NCBI RefSeq assembly: GCF_004919105.1
Contig: NZ_STGK01000004.1
Span: 295,226 to 359,225 of the forward strand
Source of the DNA: Nocardioides sp. GY 10113
GTDB taxonomy: Bacteria > Actinomycetota > Actinomycetes > Propionibacteriales > Nocardioidaceae
DNA length: 64,000 bases
Direction of reading: 5' to 3'
Under the pieces are notes generated by a model that saw nothing but the letters and a program-made list of their open reading frames with translations, did no database searches and was not told where the DNA came from. The translations under genes were made by a program, and so were the position numbers. Position 1 is the stretch's first letter, and each line of letters opens with the position of its first letter. Of the stretch, positions 52,990 through 61,804 are shown one piece after another.

Positions 52990-53009
52990 ATCGCAAACCA
53001 TTTTGCGAT
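52990..53009. promoter_or_regulatory. Palindromic operator candidate between RIO kinase and small protein genes
   Basis: ATCGCAAA-N4-TTTGCGAT, a perfect 8-4-8 inverted repeat, lies in the divergent gap. Its A/T-rich centre stands out in a very GC-rich setting. Confidence 0.6.
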
Positions 53010-53109
53010 GCGGGCGCGCCTGCCCCCAGCCGGCGACCGGTGCTGCTAGAAACGTCGATGACGACTGCCCGCTCGGGGCGGCGCCGTCCGATCGGGAGAT
53101 GGAGACCAC

Positions 53110-53280
53110 ATGGACGCCAAGAAGCTGATCGCTGTCGTGGTGATCGTCTTCGTGGGCTTCTGGATGTTCACCGACCCCAACGGCCTGGCGGAGATGACGA
53201 AGACCGGCGCGGTCGCTGCGTGGGACCTGATCCAGCAGCTCTTCACGGGCCTGATCGACTTCATCAACGCCCTGGGCTGA
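53110..53280 (+). CDS. Small membrane-associated protein
   Basis: A 56-residue protein starting at ATG 53110 with GGGAGATGGAG upstream. It begins DAKKLIAVVVIVFVGFWMF, one hydrophobic segment. An amphipathic stretch AAWDLIQQLFTGLIDFINAL follows, which looks like a membrane-surface helix. No family is known to me. It lies 19 bases before the PH-domain gene, so the two are likely cotranscribed and may work together at the membrane. Confidence 0.7.
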   Translation: MDAKKLIAVVVIVFVGFWMFTDPNGLAEMTKTGAVAAWDLIQQLFTGLIDFINALG

Positions 53281-53299
53281 GACCGGGCCGGGGCCGAGC

Positions 53300-53824
53300 A
53301 TGGGGTTCGTTTCGTGGCTCGGTGACCCGAAGGTCAACAAGCACCTGCTGCGCGACGAGGGTGAGGTCATCGTCCTCGAGGTGAACCGGCACTGGTTCGC
53401 CTACCTCCGGGCGATGGTCTGGGCGGTCGGGGCGGTGGTGCTGCTCGGGATGGGCCTCTTCGTCGGCATCGACAGCGCCTGGGTGCTGATGCTGCTGGGT
53501 GTCGCCGCGGCGCTGCGGGCCTGCCTGCTCGCGCTGCGCGAGCACCGCGACCGGTTCGTGGTCACCAACATGCGGGTGTTCCGGGTGAAGGGCGTGTTCA
53601 TGCGCGACCTGGCCACCATGCCGCTGGCCCGGATCCTCGACATCTCCGTGAAGCAGCCGCTGCACGGCCGCATCCTGGGGTTCGGCCACTTCGTCTTCGA
53701 GTCCGCGGCCCAGGACCAGGGGCTGCGCGAGATCCGCTTCGTCGGGGACCCGACCGCACGGGACCGGAAGATCCAGGCGATGGTCCAGCGCGCCGGACTG
53801 CGCGGTCCGCGGATGCCGAACTGA
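53300..53824 (+). CDS. Membrane protein with bacterial PH domain (YdbS-like)
   Basis: The 174-residue protein has a short N-terminal region (GFVSWLGDPKVNKHLL) and two membrane segments (LRAMVWAVGAVVLLGMGLFVG and AWVLMLLGVAAALRACLLAL). A bacterial PH domain of the bPH2 type follows: RDRFVVTNMRVFRVKGVF, then LARILDISVKQPLHGRILG and FGHFVFESAAQDQGLREIRF. The start of the PH domain after the helices is typical. The function of bPH2 proteins is not settled; some affect envelope homeostasis. It follows the small protein gene. Confidence 0.88.
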   Translation: MGFVSWLGDPKVNKHLLRDEGEVIVLEVNRHWFAYLRAMVWAVGAVVLLGMGLFVGIDSAWVLMLLGVAAALRACLLALREHRDRFVVTNMRVFRVKGVFMRDLATMPLARILDISVKQPLHGRILGFGHFVFESAAQDQGLREIRFVGDPTARDRKIQAMVQRAGLRGPRMPN

Positions 53825-53888
53825 GCCGTCCGCGCACCCGAGTCGCGACGTCCCGTGGTCCCCGGGACGAGGCGCCCGGGCCACTGCC

Positions 53889-53894
53889 TAGGAT
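53889..53894 (+). promoter_or_regulatory. -10 element of the thioredoxin-like TPR gene (leaderless)
   Basis: TAGGAT ends 7 bases before ATG 53902; the in-frame ATG 53893 overlaps the hexamer and is unlikely. Confidence 0.6.
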
Positions 53895-53901
53895 GGCGGC
53901 C

Positions 53902-54843
53902 ATGACGCAGCAGCCGTTCTCCCGCCCGGGTGCGATCGACCTCTCCTCCCTGAAGCGTCCGGCCGCGCCGCCGGCGCCGGCCGGTGGGCCGTCGGCCGCA
54001 GGCGGCCCCGCCTCGGCGTACGCGGTCGCGGTGGACGTGCAGAACTTCCAGCCGGTGATCGAGTCCTCGATGACGGCCCCGGTGGTGCTCGTCTTCATCT
54101 CCCCGTCGCAGGCGCCGGCCAGCGTCGGCTTCGCCGACGACGTGGCCCAGGTCGCGGGGGAGTACGACGGCCGGTTCCTCGCCGCGATCGTCGACGTCGA
54201 CGCCTCACCCCAGATCGCGCAGGCGATGCAGCTGCCCCCGATCGCTGAGCCCCTGATGCTGGTCGTCCTGGACGGCCGTCCGGTGACCCAGCCGATCCCG
54301 GGCGCGGCCCCGATCGACGACATCCGGGCGATGTTCAACCAGCTCGCCCAGCAGCTGACCGCGCAGGGCTTCGCGGGGCGGCACCAGCCCCTGCCCCAGG
54401 GCGGCGGTGACGACGCCGAGGAGCCGGCGGCCGATCCCCGCTACGCGCCCGCGCAGGAGGCGCTGGCGGCGGGTGACATCGACGGCGCGGTCGCGGAGTA
54501 CCAGAAGCTGGTCGACGGCAACCCGGCCGACGCGGAGGCCGCTGCGGGCCTGGCGATGGCCCAGCTGCTGCAGCGCACCCAGGGCGTGGACCTGAACGCC
54601 GCCCGGGCCGCCGCTGCCGCCGCGCCCGACGACGTCGACGCCCAGATCATGGTCGCCGACCTGGACCTGCTCGGTGGCCACGTGGAGGACTCCTTCGCCC
54701 GCCTCGTCGAGCTCGTGCGCCGCACCGCGGACAAGGACCGGGACCGGGCCCGCGAGCACCTGGTCCGGCTCTTCGCGGCCGTCGGCACCGACGACCCCCG
54801 CGTGCTCAAGGGGCGCCAGGCGCTCGCCTCGGCGCTCTTCTGA
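53902..54843 (+). CDS. Thioredoxin-like protein with TPR domain (CnoX/YbbN-like)
   Basis: The 313-residue protein has a Pro/Ala-rich N-terminal tail, a thioredoxin fold (AVDVQNFQPVIESSMTAPVVLVFISPS, near 43-70) and a helical TPR-like C-terminal half (ARYAPAQEALAAGDIDGAVAEYQKLV and following, near 182-310). Its active-site region reads ISPSQAPASVGF, so the CxxC of thioredoxin is absent and the protein cannot do disulfide chemistry. E. coli CnoX has similar architecture and acts as a chaperone holdase that passes clients to GroEL/DnaK. The leaderless promoter supports ATG 53902. It is followed by an EI24 gene after five bases. Confidence 0.87.
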   Translation: MTQQPFSRPGAIDLSSLKRPAAPPAPAGGPSAAGGPASAYAVAVDVQNFQPVIESSMTAPVVLVFISPSQAPASVGFADDVAQVAGEYDGRFLAAIVDVDASPQIAQAMQLPPIAEPLMLVVLDGRPVTQPIPGAAPIDDIRAMFNQLAQQLTAQGFAGRHQPLPQGGGDDAEEPAADPRYAPAQEALAAGDIDGAVAEYQKLVDGNPADAEAAAGLAMAQLLQRTQGVDLNAARAAAAAAPDDVDAQIMVADLDLLGGHVEDSFARLVELVRRTADKDRDRAREHLVRLFAAVGTDDPRVLKGRQALASALF

Positions 54844-54848
54844 GACCG

Positions 54849-55601
54849 GTGGGCCCGGCGGGCGCGTCGCGGCTGCAGGGGGTGGCGCACGGCGCCGCCT
54901 TCCTCGGCCGCGGCCTCGCGCTGTGGCGCCGGCGTCCCGGGCTGATGCTGCTCGGCATGGTCCCGGCGCTGATCGTCGCCTGCGCGATGGCGCTGCTGCT
55001 CGTCGCTCTCGTCGTGTGGCTCGACGACCTGGTCGGCTGGGCGACGCCGTTCGCCGACGGCTGGGACCCGGCGGCCCGGACGGTCTTCCGGGCCGCGCTC
55101 TACATCGGTGGCCTGTTCGGGGCCGGGTTCCTCGGGGTGGTCACCTTCACCGGCCTGACCCTGGCGGTCGGGGACCCCTTCTACGAGCGGATCTGGTCCG
55201 AGGTGGAGGCGATGCTCGGCGGTCCGGCGCCGTCCGAGGGGCTCGGCTGGTGGCGGGGAGCCCGCGACGGGCTGGCCCTGGCCGGGCTCGGCTTCGTGCT
55301 GACGATCGGGGTGTTCGTGGTGGGGCTGCTGCCGCTGGTCGGCACGGTCGCCGGCGTGGTGGTCGGCATCGCCGTCGCGGGCTGGCTGCTGGCCCGGGAG
55401 CTGGTCTCGCGGCCGCTGGAGGCGCGCGGGATGGGCCGCGCCGAGCAGGCCGCGCTGCTGGAAGGTCACGGCGGGAGCATGCTGGGCTTCGGCGTCGCCG
55501 TCCAGGCGTGCTTCCTGGTGCCGTTCGGCGGGATCCTGGTGATGCCGGCCGCGGTGGCGGGCGCGACCATGCTGGCCCGCGAGGTCCTCGACGCCGCCTG
55601 A
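54849..55601 (+). CDS. EI24-domain membrane protein (CysZ-like)
   Basis: The 250-residue protein is an EI24 family membrane protein with about four to five hydrophobic segments: LMLLGMVPALIVACAMALLLVALVVW, AALYIGGLFGAGFLGVVTFTGL, LALAGLGFVLTIGVFVVGLLPLVG and FGVAVQACFLVPFGGILVMPAA. The conserved GLTLAVGDPFYERI motif lies between helices 2 and 3. CysZ members transport sulfate; others have unknown roles, and here a transport substrate cannot be named. GTG 54849 lies five bases after the TPR gene, indicating an operon. It is convergent with the LysR gene. Confidence 0.87.
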   Translation: MGPAGASRLQGVAHGAAFLGRGLALWRRRPGLMLLGMVPALIVACAMALLLVALVVWLDDLVGWATPFADGWDPAARTVFRAALYIGGLFGAGFLGVVTFTGLTLAVGDPFYERIWSEVEAMLGGPAPSEGLGWWRGARDGLALAGLGFVLTIGVFVVGLLPLVGTVAGVVVGIAVAGWLLARELVSRPLEARGMGRAEQAALLEGHGGSMLGFGVAVQACFLVPFGGILVMPAAVAGATMLAREVLDAA

Positions 55602-55636
55602 GCCCGCGAGCCGGCGGGACTCCGTGCCGGCGCGCG

Positions 55637-56536
55637 TCAATCGGTGGCGAGCCGCGCGAACGCCGCCAGCACGGCGGCGACGGCGGGGGAGTCGGCCATC
55701 GTCCGCCGGTGCAGCGCGTCCACCAGCCGGGTGGGCACCGGGTCGGTGACCTCGACCGCGACCAGGTCCGGGTCGAGCGGCCCGCGGCCGAGACGCGGGA
55801 CCAGCGCCACGCCGAGTCCGGCGGCGGCCAGGGCGAGGTGGGACTCGAACTCGCCCGAGACGTGCGCGACGCGCGGCGGGCGGCCGGTGCCGTCGTACAT
55901 CCGGTGCAGCCACTGGCGGCAGATGGTGCCCTCGGGCGTGGCGATCCACGGCACGTCGACCAGGTCGTGCGGCGTCACCGTGGCGGCGCGGGCGAGCGGG
56001 TGCTCGCGGTGCACGACCAGGTCGGCCAGGTCGCGCGCGACCGGCGTGCTGACCAGGTGCTCCGGCACCGCCAGCGGTACGCCGCCCCACCGGTGCACGA
56101 TCCCGAGCTCGGCCTGTCCGGAGGCGACGAGGTCGACGGTGTCCCAGGGCTCGCGCTCGTCGAGCACCAGCTCGAGGTCGGGGTGCGCCGCCGCGAGGTC
56201 GCGGACCACCGGCGCGACCAGGCCGCGGATCGCCGTGGAGAACGCCGCGAGCCGGAACCGACCCGCCACGGCGCCGGTGCGCCGCTGCAGCCCGGACTCG
56301 ATCTCCTCCAGGTCCGCGAGCAGCCGTGCCCCGGCGTCGACCAAGTGCTGGCCGTGGCTGGTCAGCATCACCCCGCGGCCCACCCGCTCCAGCAGTGGCA
56401 CGCCGGTCTGCCGCTCCAGGCGCTTGACCTGCTGGGAGACCGCGCTCGGGGTGAACCCGGTGGCGCGGGCCGCGGCGACCACGGAGCCCTCGGCGGCGAC
56501 GGCGCGCAGCGCGGCCAGGGCATCCAGGTCGATCAT
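55637..56536 (-). CDS. LysR-type transcriptional regulator
   Basis: The 299-residue protein has the N-terminal LysR winged helix (LDALAALRAVAAEGSVVAAARATGFTPSAVSQQVKRLE, residues 3-39) and a periplasmic-binding-like effector domain (GRFRLAAFSTAIRGLVAPVV, then LGIVHRWGG). It is divergent from the EamA transporter gene, separated by 72 bases, which is the classical layout in which the regulator controls the neighbour and itself. The effector is unknown. ATG 56536 has a -10-like hexamer six bases upstream, so it may be leaderless. Confidence 0.9.
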   Translation of the reverse strand: MIDLDALAALRAVAAEGSVVAAARATGFTPSAVSQQVKRLERQTGVPLLERVGRGVMLTSHGQHLVDAGARLLADLEEIESGLQRRTGAVAGRFRLAAFSTAIRGLVAPVVRDLAAAHPDLELVLDEREPWDTVDLVASGQAELGIVHRWGGVPLAVPEHLVSTPVARDLADLVVHREHPLARAATVTPHDLVDVPWIATPEGTICRQWLHRMYDGTGRPPRVAHVSGEFESHLALAAAGLGVALVPRLGRGPLDPDLVAVEVTDPVPTRLVDALHRRTMADSPAVAAVLAAFARLATD

Positions 56537-56542
56537 GCAGCA

Positions 56543-56548
56543 ACGCTA
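56543..56548 (-). promoter_or_regulatory. -10 element of the LysR gene (leaderless)
   Basis: On the minus strand TAGCGT ends 6 bases before ATG 56536. Confidence 0.55.
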
Positions 56549-56608
56549 CATGAAGAGGTGCATATCAATTCGCTGGTGCTTCACGATGGCGCGGGGGAGG
56601 GTGGCTCC

Positions 56609-57610
56609 GTGAACCGACGCGACACCCTCCTGGCCGCCCTCGTGGCGACGATCTGGGGCTTCAACTTCGTGGTGATCGACTGGGGGATGGGCGAGGTGCC
56701 GCCGCTGCTCTTCCTGGCGATCCGGTTCCTCGCGGTGCTGGTGCCCGCGATCTTCCTGATCCCGCGGCCGCGGGTGCCGTGGCGGACCATCCTCGCCGTC
56801 GGCGCCTTCATGTCGCTGGGCCAGTTCGGCTTCCTCTACGTCTCGATGCACGCCGGCATGCCGGCCGGCCTCGCCGGGCTGGTGCTGCAGACCCAGGTGG
56901 TGCTGACCATCGTCATCGCCGCCCTGGTGCTGGGCGAACGGCCGACCCGGCGCCAGTCGCTCGGTGTGCTGCTCGGCGCCGTCGGGCTCGGCGTCGTCGC
57001 CGTGGGGCGCGGCGGCCACGTGCCGCTGCTGGCCCTGGGGCTCTGCCTGATCGCCGCCCTGATGTGGGCGATCGGGAACGTGGTCTCCCGGGCCTCGGGG
57101 GCCACCGGCGGGTTGGCGCTGACCGTGTGGTCCGCGCTGGTGGTGCCGGTGCCACTGGCGCTGCTCTCGGTCCTCCTCGACGGACCGGGCGTCCTCGCCG
57201 AGGCGGCCGCGGCGTTCGACGGTCATGCCGCCGTCTCCACGCTCTACACGGCGGTGCTCGCCTCGCTCGTCGGCTACGGCATCTTCAACGGGCTGCTGGC
57301 CCGGCACCCCTCGGCGGCGGTGGTGCCGTGGGTGCTGCTGGTGCCGCCGGTGTCGATGGGGTCGGCCTGGCTGCTGCTCGGTGAGCGGCCCTCGGTCGGC
57401 GAGCTGGTCGGCGGCGCGGTGCTGGTGCTCGGCGTGCTGGTCGCCCTGCGTCCCGGCGCCGCAGGGAGGAGCCGCGCCGAGCGGGCGTCAGCGCCCCGAC
57501 TCGGTGTAGGTCGCGCCGCCGTCGAGGGCGGCCAACGCGGCCCGGATCCGGCGGGCGGTGAAGTCGGCGGCCCGCTCCTCGATCTCCTCGAGGGTGCAGA
57601 ACGCCGCTGA
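56609..57610 (+). CDS. EamA/DMT-superfamily transporter
   Basis: The 333-residue protein has ten predicted membrane segments in two EamA repeats: LLAALVATIWGFNFVVIDWGM opens the first, LIAALMWAIGNVVSRASGA the second. It ends MGSAWLLLGERPSVGELVGGAVLVLGVLVAL, the usual C-terminus. The family exports small metabolites, often amino acids; the substrate is unknown. The last 40-odd residues after ALRPG are polar and encoded on the strand opposite the 3' end of the NUDIX gene, giving a 123-base tail-to-tail overlap. GTG 56609 follows GGGGGAGGG. Control by the divergent LysR gene is likely. Confidence 0.9.
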   Translation: MNRRDTLLAALVATIWGFNFVVIDWGMGEVPPLLFLAIRFLAVLVPAIFLIPRPRVPWRTILAVGAFMSLGQFGFLYVSMHAGMPAGLAGLVLQTQVVLTIVIAALVLGERPTRRQSLGVLLGAVGLGVVAVGRGGHVPLLALGLCLIAALMWAIGNVVSRASGATGGLALTVWSALVVPVPLALLSVLLDGPGVLAEAAAAFDGHAAVSTLYTAVLASLVGYGIFNGLLARHPSAAVVPWVLLVPPVSMGSAWLLLGERPSVGELVGGAVLVLGVLVALRPGAAGRSRAERASAPRLGVGRAAVEGGQRGPDPAGGEVGGPLLDLLEGAERR

Positions 57611-58270
57611 CCGGATCTCCCGCTCCTGGGGGACCACGGCGTCGATCAGCGAGGCCGGGTGCCGGCCGCCGTCGAAGACCAGGCCGACGGCGTCGTCCCA
57701 GCCGCCCCACGGCGGCAGCCAGTCGGTCAGCAGCAGCCGGCCGGGCTCGAGGGTGAGCCCGAGCTCCTCGGTCACCTCGCGGCCGACCGCGAGGCGCGGC
57801 GACTCGTTGACCTCGACGACCCCGCCCGGCAGGTCCCAGTCGGCCTTGTAGGTCAGGCGGCAGAGCAGCACCCGGGGCTCGCCGCCGGACTCGTCGCGGA
57901 CCAGCATCTGCGCGATCGCCCGCTTGCGCGGCAGGAAGGAGTTGAGCAGCGCCCGGAAGCCGCCCGGCTCGTTGAGCGCCACGTCGTCGGCCAGCCGCGC
58001 GTAGACGACCAGGTCGCCGTCGCGGCGGCGCTCGATCCCCTCGCGGTGCAGCCCGGACCAGGTGGCGACCCGCTGCCCGACAGCGTCGTCGACGCGGACC
58101 TTCGCCTCCACGCGGTGCTGCTCGACCAGCGCCGCCGCCACCTCGCGGCGGACCACGTCGGCGGCGGCCTGCCAGCCGCGCGCGGTGAGGTCCTCGCTCC
58201 AGGTGATCCGGGCGACGTCGTGCTCGATGCGGGTCAGGCGTGTGGCGGGCTGGTCGGGCTGGTCGGGCAC
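57488..58270 (-). CDS. NUDIX hydrolase-domain protein
   Basis: The 260-residue protein has an N-terminal region of about 110 residues without a known fold, then a NUDIX domain with the box GGVVEVNESPRLAVGREV, continuing TEELGL (near residues 152-175). NUDIX enzymes cleave nucleoside diphosphates linked to another moiety. GTG 58270 is the first codon of the predicted leaderless mRNA, whose -10 overlaps the glgB stop codon. The last 123 bases overlap the EamA gene on the other strand. The substrate cannot be assigned. Confidence 0.87.
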   Translation of the reverse strand: MPDQPDQPATRLTRIEHDVARITWSEDLTARGWQAAADVVRREVAAALVEQHRVEAKVRVDDAVGQRVATWSGLHREGIERRRDGDLVVYARLADDVALNEPGGFRALLNSFLPRKRAIAQMLVRDESGGEPRVLLCRLTYKADWDLPGGVVEVNESPRLAVGREVTEELGLTLEPGRLLLTDWLPPWGGWDDAVGLVFDGGRHPASLIDAVVPQEREIRSAAFCTLEEIEERAADFTARRIRAALAALDGGATYTESGR

Positions 58271-58277
58271 GCGGGCC

Positions 58278-58283
58278 ACCCTA
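58278..58283 (-). promoter_or_regulatory. -10 element of the NUDIX gene overlapping the glgB stop codon
   Basis: On the minus strand TAGGGT starts with the glgB stop TAG (58283-58281) and ends 7 bases before GTG 58270. It is the same design as at rsmD/coaD. Confidence 0.55.
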
Positions 58284-60221
58284 GGCCGGACGCAGCCAGA
58301 GCACCGCCAGGGGCGGTAGCACCACGGTCGCGTACGCCGGGCTGCCGCCGGGGGCCCGGGACTCCAGCGCCGTGCCGTCCACCGCCTCGACGCGCCCCAG
58401 GTTGCCGGTGCCGGATCCGCCGTACGACGCCGCGTCGGTGTTGAGCACCTCGTCCCACGCGCCGGCGCGGGGCAGGCCGACCCGGTAGTCCTCGTGCGGC
58501 ACGGCCGCGAAGTTGGCCACGCAGACCAGCGGCTCGCCGGCGTCGTCGTACCGGACGAAGGAGAAGACGTTGCGGCCGGCATCGTTGGCGTCGATCCAGG
58601 CGAAGGCGTCGGGGTCGTTGTCGCGACGCCACAGCGCCGGGGTGTCGACGTAGACGCGGTTGAGGTCGCGGACCAGGTCCCGGTTGCCGCGGTGCTCGGG
58701 GTACTGCAGCAGCCACCAGTCCAGCTCGCGGGCCTCGGCCCACTCCGAGGACTGGGCCAGCTCGGTGCCCATGAAGACCAGCTGCTTGCCCGGGTGGGCC
58801 CACATCCAGGCGAGGTGGGCGCGCAGGTTGGCGTGCTGCTGCCACCGGTCGCCGGGCATCTTGCGCAGCAGCGACCCCTTGCCGTGCACGACCTCGTCGT
58901 GGCTGAGCGGCAGCACGTAGTTCTCGGAGTGGGCGTAGACGAGCGTGAAGGTCATCTCGCCGTGGTGGTAGGCACGGTGCACGGGCTCACGCTGCAGGTA
59001 GGTCAGCGTGTCGTGCATCCAGCCCATGTTCCACTTGAACCCGAAGCCGAGGCCGCCGGCGGAGGTGGGCGCGGTGACGCCCGGCCAGGCGGTGGACTCC
59101 TCGGCCACCGTGGCCACGCCCGGGTTGCGCTTGTAGACGGTGGCGTTGAGCTCCTGGAGCAGCTGGACGGCCTCCAGGTTCTCCCGACCGCCGTGCACGT
59201 TCGGGGTCCACTCGCCGTCGGAGCGGGCGTAGTCGAGGTAGAGCATGGAGGCGACGCCGTCGACGCGCAGCCCGTCGGCGTGGAACTCCTCGAGCCAGTA
59301 GAGCGCGTTGGCGACCAGGAAGTTGCGGACCTCGGGGCGGCCGAAGTCGAAGATGTGCGAGCCCCACTCGGGATGCCAGCCGCGGTGCGGGTCGGGGTGC
59401 TCGTAGAGCGCCGTGCCGTCGAAGCGGACCAGCGCCCACTCGTCGGTGGCGAAGTGGCCGGGCACCCAGTCCAGGATCACGCCGATCCCGGCCCGGTGCA
59501 GCGCGTCGACCAGCCGGCGGAACCCGTCGGGGTCGCCGAAGCGGGAGTCGGGGGCGTAGTACGACGTCACGTGGTAGCCCCAGGAGCCGCCGAAGGGGTG
59601 CTGCATCACCGGCATCAGCTCGACATGGGTGAACCCGAGGTCGGCCAGGTAGCCGGGCAGCTCCGCGGCCAGCTCGTCGTAGCTCCACAGCGTGCCGTCG
59701 GGGTGCCGCTTCCACGACGCCAGGTGCATCTCGTAGGCCGACATCGGCTCGAACACGGCGGTCTTCGACGCCCGGGCGGCCATCCACTCGTCGTCGGTCC
59801 AGGTGTGCTCGGAGGCGAAGACGCGGGAGGCGCGTGCCGGCGGCTGCTCGGCGTAGCCCGCCATCGGGTCGGCCTTGTAGCGCCACACGCCGTCCGCGCC
59901 GTGCACCAGGAACTGGTACGTCGCGCCGGAGGCGACGCCCGGCACGAAGGTCTCCCAGACACCCGGACCGTGCGGTCCGGTCAGCGGGTGGGCGTTGCCG
60001 TCCCAGCCGTTGAAGTCGCCGGCCACCGAGACGGCCCGGGCGTTCGGCGCCCAGACCGCGAAGCTGGTGCCGTCGACGGGGTCGCCGGTGACCGGGTCGG
60101 GCAGGGTGCGGACGCGCGCACCGAGCACCTGCCAGAGCTGCTCATGGCGGCCCTCGCTGACCAGGTGCAGGTCGATCTCACCGAGGATCGGGCCGAAGGC
60201 ACTGCTCTCTGGGGACGACAT
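58281..60221 (-). CDS. glgB: 1,4-alpha-glucan branching enzyme
   Basis: GlgB makes alpha-1,6 branches in glycogen. The 646-residue protein has an N-terminal CBM48-like domain ([21 protein letters not shown], near 60-80), then the GH13 barrel. The nucleophile region is [17 protein letters not shown] near 315, the acid/base [10 protein letters not shown] near 373, and the transition-state Asp in [14 protein letters not shown] near 440. The C-terminal beta domain ends [12 protein letters not shown]. It lacks the extra N-terminal domain of some longer GlgB proteins, so it is of the shorter type. ATG 60221 is the first codon of a predicted leaderless mRNA. No other glg genes are in the window. Confidence 0.94.
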   Translation of the reverse strand: MSSPESSAFGPILGEIDLHLVSEGRHEQLWQVLGARVRTLPDPVTGDPVDGTSFAVWAPNARAVSVAGDFNGWDGNAHPLTGPHGPGVWETFVPGVASGATYQFLVHGADGVWRYKADPMAGYAEQPPARASRVFASEHTWTDDEWMAARASKTAVFEPMSAYEMHLASWKRHPDGTLWSYDELAAELPGYLADLGFTHVELMPVMQHPFGGSWGYHVTSYYAPDSRFGDPDGFRRLVDALHRAGIGVILDWVPGHFATDEWALVRFDGTALYEHPDPHRGWHPEWGSHIFDFGRPEVRNFLVANALYWLEEFHADGLRVDGVASMLYLDYARSDGEWTPNVHGGRENLEAVQLLQELNATVYKRNPGVATVAEESTAWPGVTAPTSAGGLGFGFKWNMGWMHDTLTYLQREPVHRAYHHGEMTFTLVYAHSENYVLPLSHDEVVHGKGSLLRKMPGDRWQQHANLRAHLAWMWAHPGKQLVFMGTELAQSSEWAEARELDWWLLQYPEHRGNRDLVRDLNRVYVDTPALWRRDNDPDAFAWIDANDAGRNVFSFVRYDDAGEPLVCVANFAAVPHEDYRVGLPRAGAWDEVLNTDAASYGGSGTGNLGRVEAVDGTALESRAPGGSPAYATVVLPPLAVLWLRPA

Positions 60222-60228
60222 CCCTGCG

Positions 60229-60234
60229 AGTCTA
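60229..60234 (-). promoter_or_regulatory. -10 element of glgB (leaderless)
   Basis: On the minus strand TAGACT ends 7 bases before ATG 60221. Confidence 0.55.
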
Positions 60235-60368
60235 GCCAGGCCGAGAACGGAGTGGTGGCCGATCGCGGTCGCCCTGGGCGCCGCGGTCGGGCCGTGCCTG
60301 CACGTCGAGCGGGACGGTGCCGGTCTGTGGTGTGCGTCACGCGGATATCTGCGACGCGGATTCGCGCC

Positions 60369-60374
60369 TATTGT
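60369..60374 (+). promoter_or_regulatory. -10 element of the cytochrome P450 gene (leaderless)
   Basis: TATTGT ends 7 bases before GTG 60382. It shares the 160-base divergent gap with the glgB promoter. Confidence 0.55.
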
Positions 60375-60381
60375 TGGCGGG

Positions 60382-61716
60382 GTGAGCATCCGGGACCGCG
60401 TCACCTCGCCCGCGCGGGCCGTCACCCGGTGGGGGCTCGGCCACGCCCTGCCCAGCACCGCGATGGCAGGCCGGGCGCGGCGCGGTGACCTGCAGGCGCG
60501 GGGGATGCAGGCCAGCCGTGAGTCCCAGGTGCTCCCGCTCGACCTGTTCGACGAGATCCGCGCCGCCGGTCCCTTCTACCGGGGTCACTTCGCCTGGACC
60601 ACCGCCCGGCACGCTGTGGTCCGCGAGACCCTGACCAGCCCGGACGTGCAGGTCGGGATCGGGCTGCCGGCCGACACCGCGCTCGCCCGGCTGTTCCGCT
60701 GGGGGGTGAGCGCCGCGCCGAAGGGCCCGCTCGAGCCGCCCTCGTTGCTGGCCACCGAACCGCCCGACCACACCCGGATGCGCAAGCTGGTCACCCGGGT
60801 CTTCACGGTCCGCGCGGTGCAGCGGCTCCAGACGCGCACCGAGGAGGTCGCCGCCGGGCTGCTCGACGACATCGCGGCCGCGTCCGCGGCGGCAGGCGGT
60901 CGGCCGGTGGACCTGATCGACGGCTATGCCGCGCTCCTGCCCGTCACCGTGATCTGCGAGATCCTCGGGGTCCCGGCACACGAGCGCGACGTCGTGCGGC
61001 ACTTCGGGGCGGCGGTCGCGCCCAGCCTGGACATCGGGCTCTCCCTGCCGGAGTTCCTCCGGGTGGAGCGGGGCCTGCGGGAGTTCGACCGGTGGCTGCA
61101 GGACCACGTGGAGGCGGTCCGCCGCGCGCCCGGCGACGACCTGCTCAGCGAGCTCGTCGCGGCCCGCGACGACGACGGCTCCGCGCTGTCCGACGACGAG
61201 CTGATCGCCACCGCCGGTCTGGTGCTGGCTGCTGGCTTCGAGACCACGGTCAACCTCATCGGCAGCGGCGTCGCGCTGCTCGCCGAGCACCCCGAGCAGC
61301 GCAAGGCGCTGCTGGCCGGCGACGCGTCGTGGGGCCGAGCGGTCGACGAGGTGCTGCGCTACGACCCGCCGGTGCTGCTCACTGGCCGGACGGTGGCCCG
61401 GGACACCGAGATCGCGGGCACCCCTCTGCGTCGGGGTGCGGTGGTCACCACGGTGCTGGCCGCGGCCAACCGCGACCCGGAGGTGTTCGCGGACCCGCAC
61501 CGGTTCGACGTGACCCGGGAGAACGCCGGCGAGCACCTCTCGTTCTCCGGCGGCCGCCACTACTGCCTCGGCGCCGCGCTGGCCCGGATGGAGGGCGAGG
61601 TGGCGCTGCGGGCGCTGCACGAGCGGTACCCGGACCTCGCCGTCGCGCAGGGGGCCGAGCGGCGGCGGACCCGGATCCTGCGGGGGTACGAGCGCCTGCC
61701 CGTGGCGCTGGTCTAG
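60382..61716 (+). CDS. Cytochrome P450
   Basis: The 444-residue heme monooxygenase has the full set of signatures: the I-helix [13 protein letters not shown] near residue 283, the K-helix ExxR in [10 protein letters not shown], the PERF-type region [10 protein letters not shown], and the heme loop [13 protein letters not shown] with the axial Cys near 395. It is a soluble bacterial class I enzyme needing ferredoxin and reductase, neither of which is in the window. The substrate is unknown. GTG 60382 is chosen because of the leaderless promoter; the longer frame upstream is antisense to glgB. It is convergent with the ABM-like gene. Confidence 0.93.
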   Translation: MSIRDRVTSPARAVTRWGLGHALPSTAMAGRARRGDLQARGMQASRESQVLPLDLFDEIRAAGPFYRGHFAWTTARHAVVRETLTSPDVQVGIGLPADTALARLFRWGVSAAPKGPLEPPSLLATEPPDHTRMRKLVTRVFTVRAVQRLQTRTEEVAAGLLDDIAAASAAAGGRPVDLIDGYAALLPVTVICEILGVPAHERDVVRHFGAAVAPSLDIGLSLPEFLRVERGLREFDRWLQDHVEAVRRAPGDDLLSELVAARDDDGSALSDDELIATAGLVLAAGFETTVNLIGSGVALLAEHPEQRKALLAGDASWGRAVDEVLRYDPPVLLTGRTVARDTEIAGTPLRRGAVVTTVLAAANRDPEVFADPHRFDVTRENAGEHLSFSGGRHYCLGAALARMEGEVALRALHERYPDLAVAQGAERRRTRILRGYERLPVALV

Positions 61717-61720
61717 TCGC

Positions 61721-61768
61721 GGTCGTGTGCCTGAGACCTACTCAGCAGTCGTCCTCAGGCACACGACC
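61721..61768. terminator. Terminator between convergent P450 and ABM-like genes
   Basis: A perfect 15-bp stem (61721-61735 with 61754-61768) and an 18-base loop lie directly after the P450 stop. Confidence 0.65.
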
Positions 61769-61804
61769 CTGGCCGTTGCCCGGCCCCGACGCACGCCTCA
61801 GGGC

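Noticed and set aside
56537..56608. A LysR T-N11-A operator pattern in the LysR/EamA gap.
   Set aside because: A weak ATGAAG...CTTCAC dyad is present, but the arms are short and the distance is unusual; I could not support a specific site.
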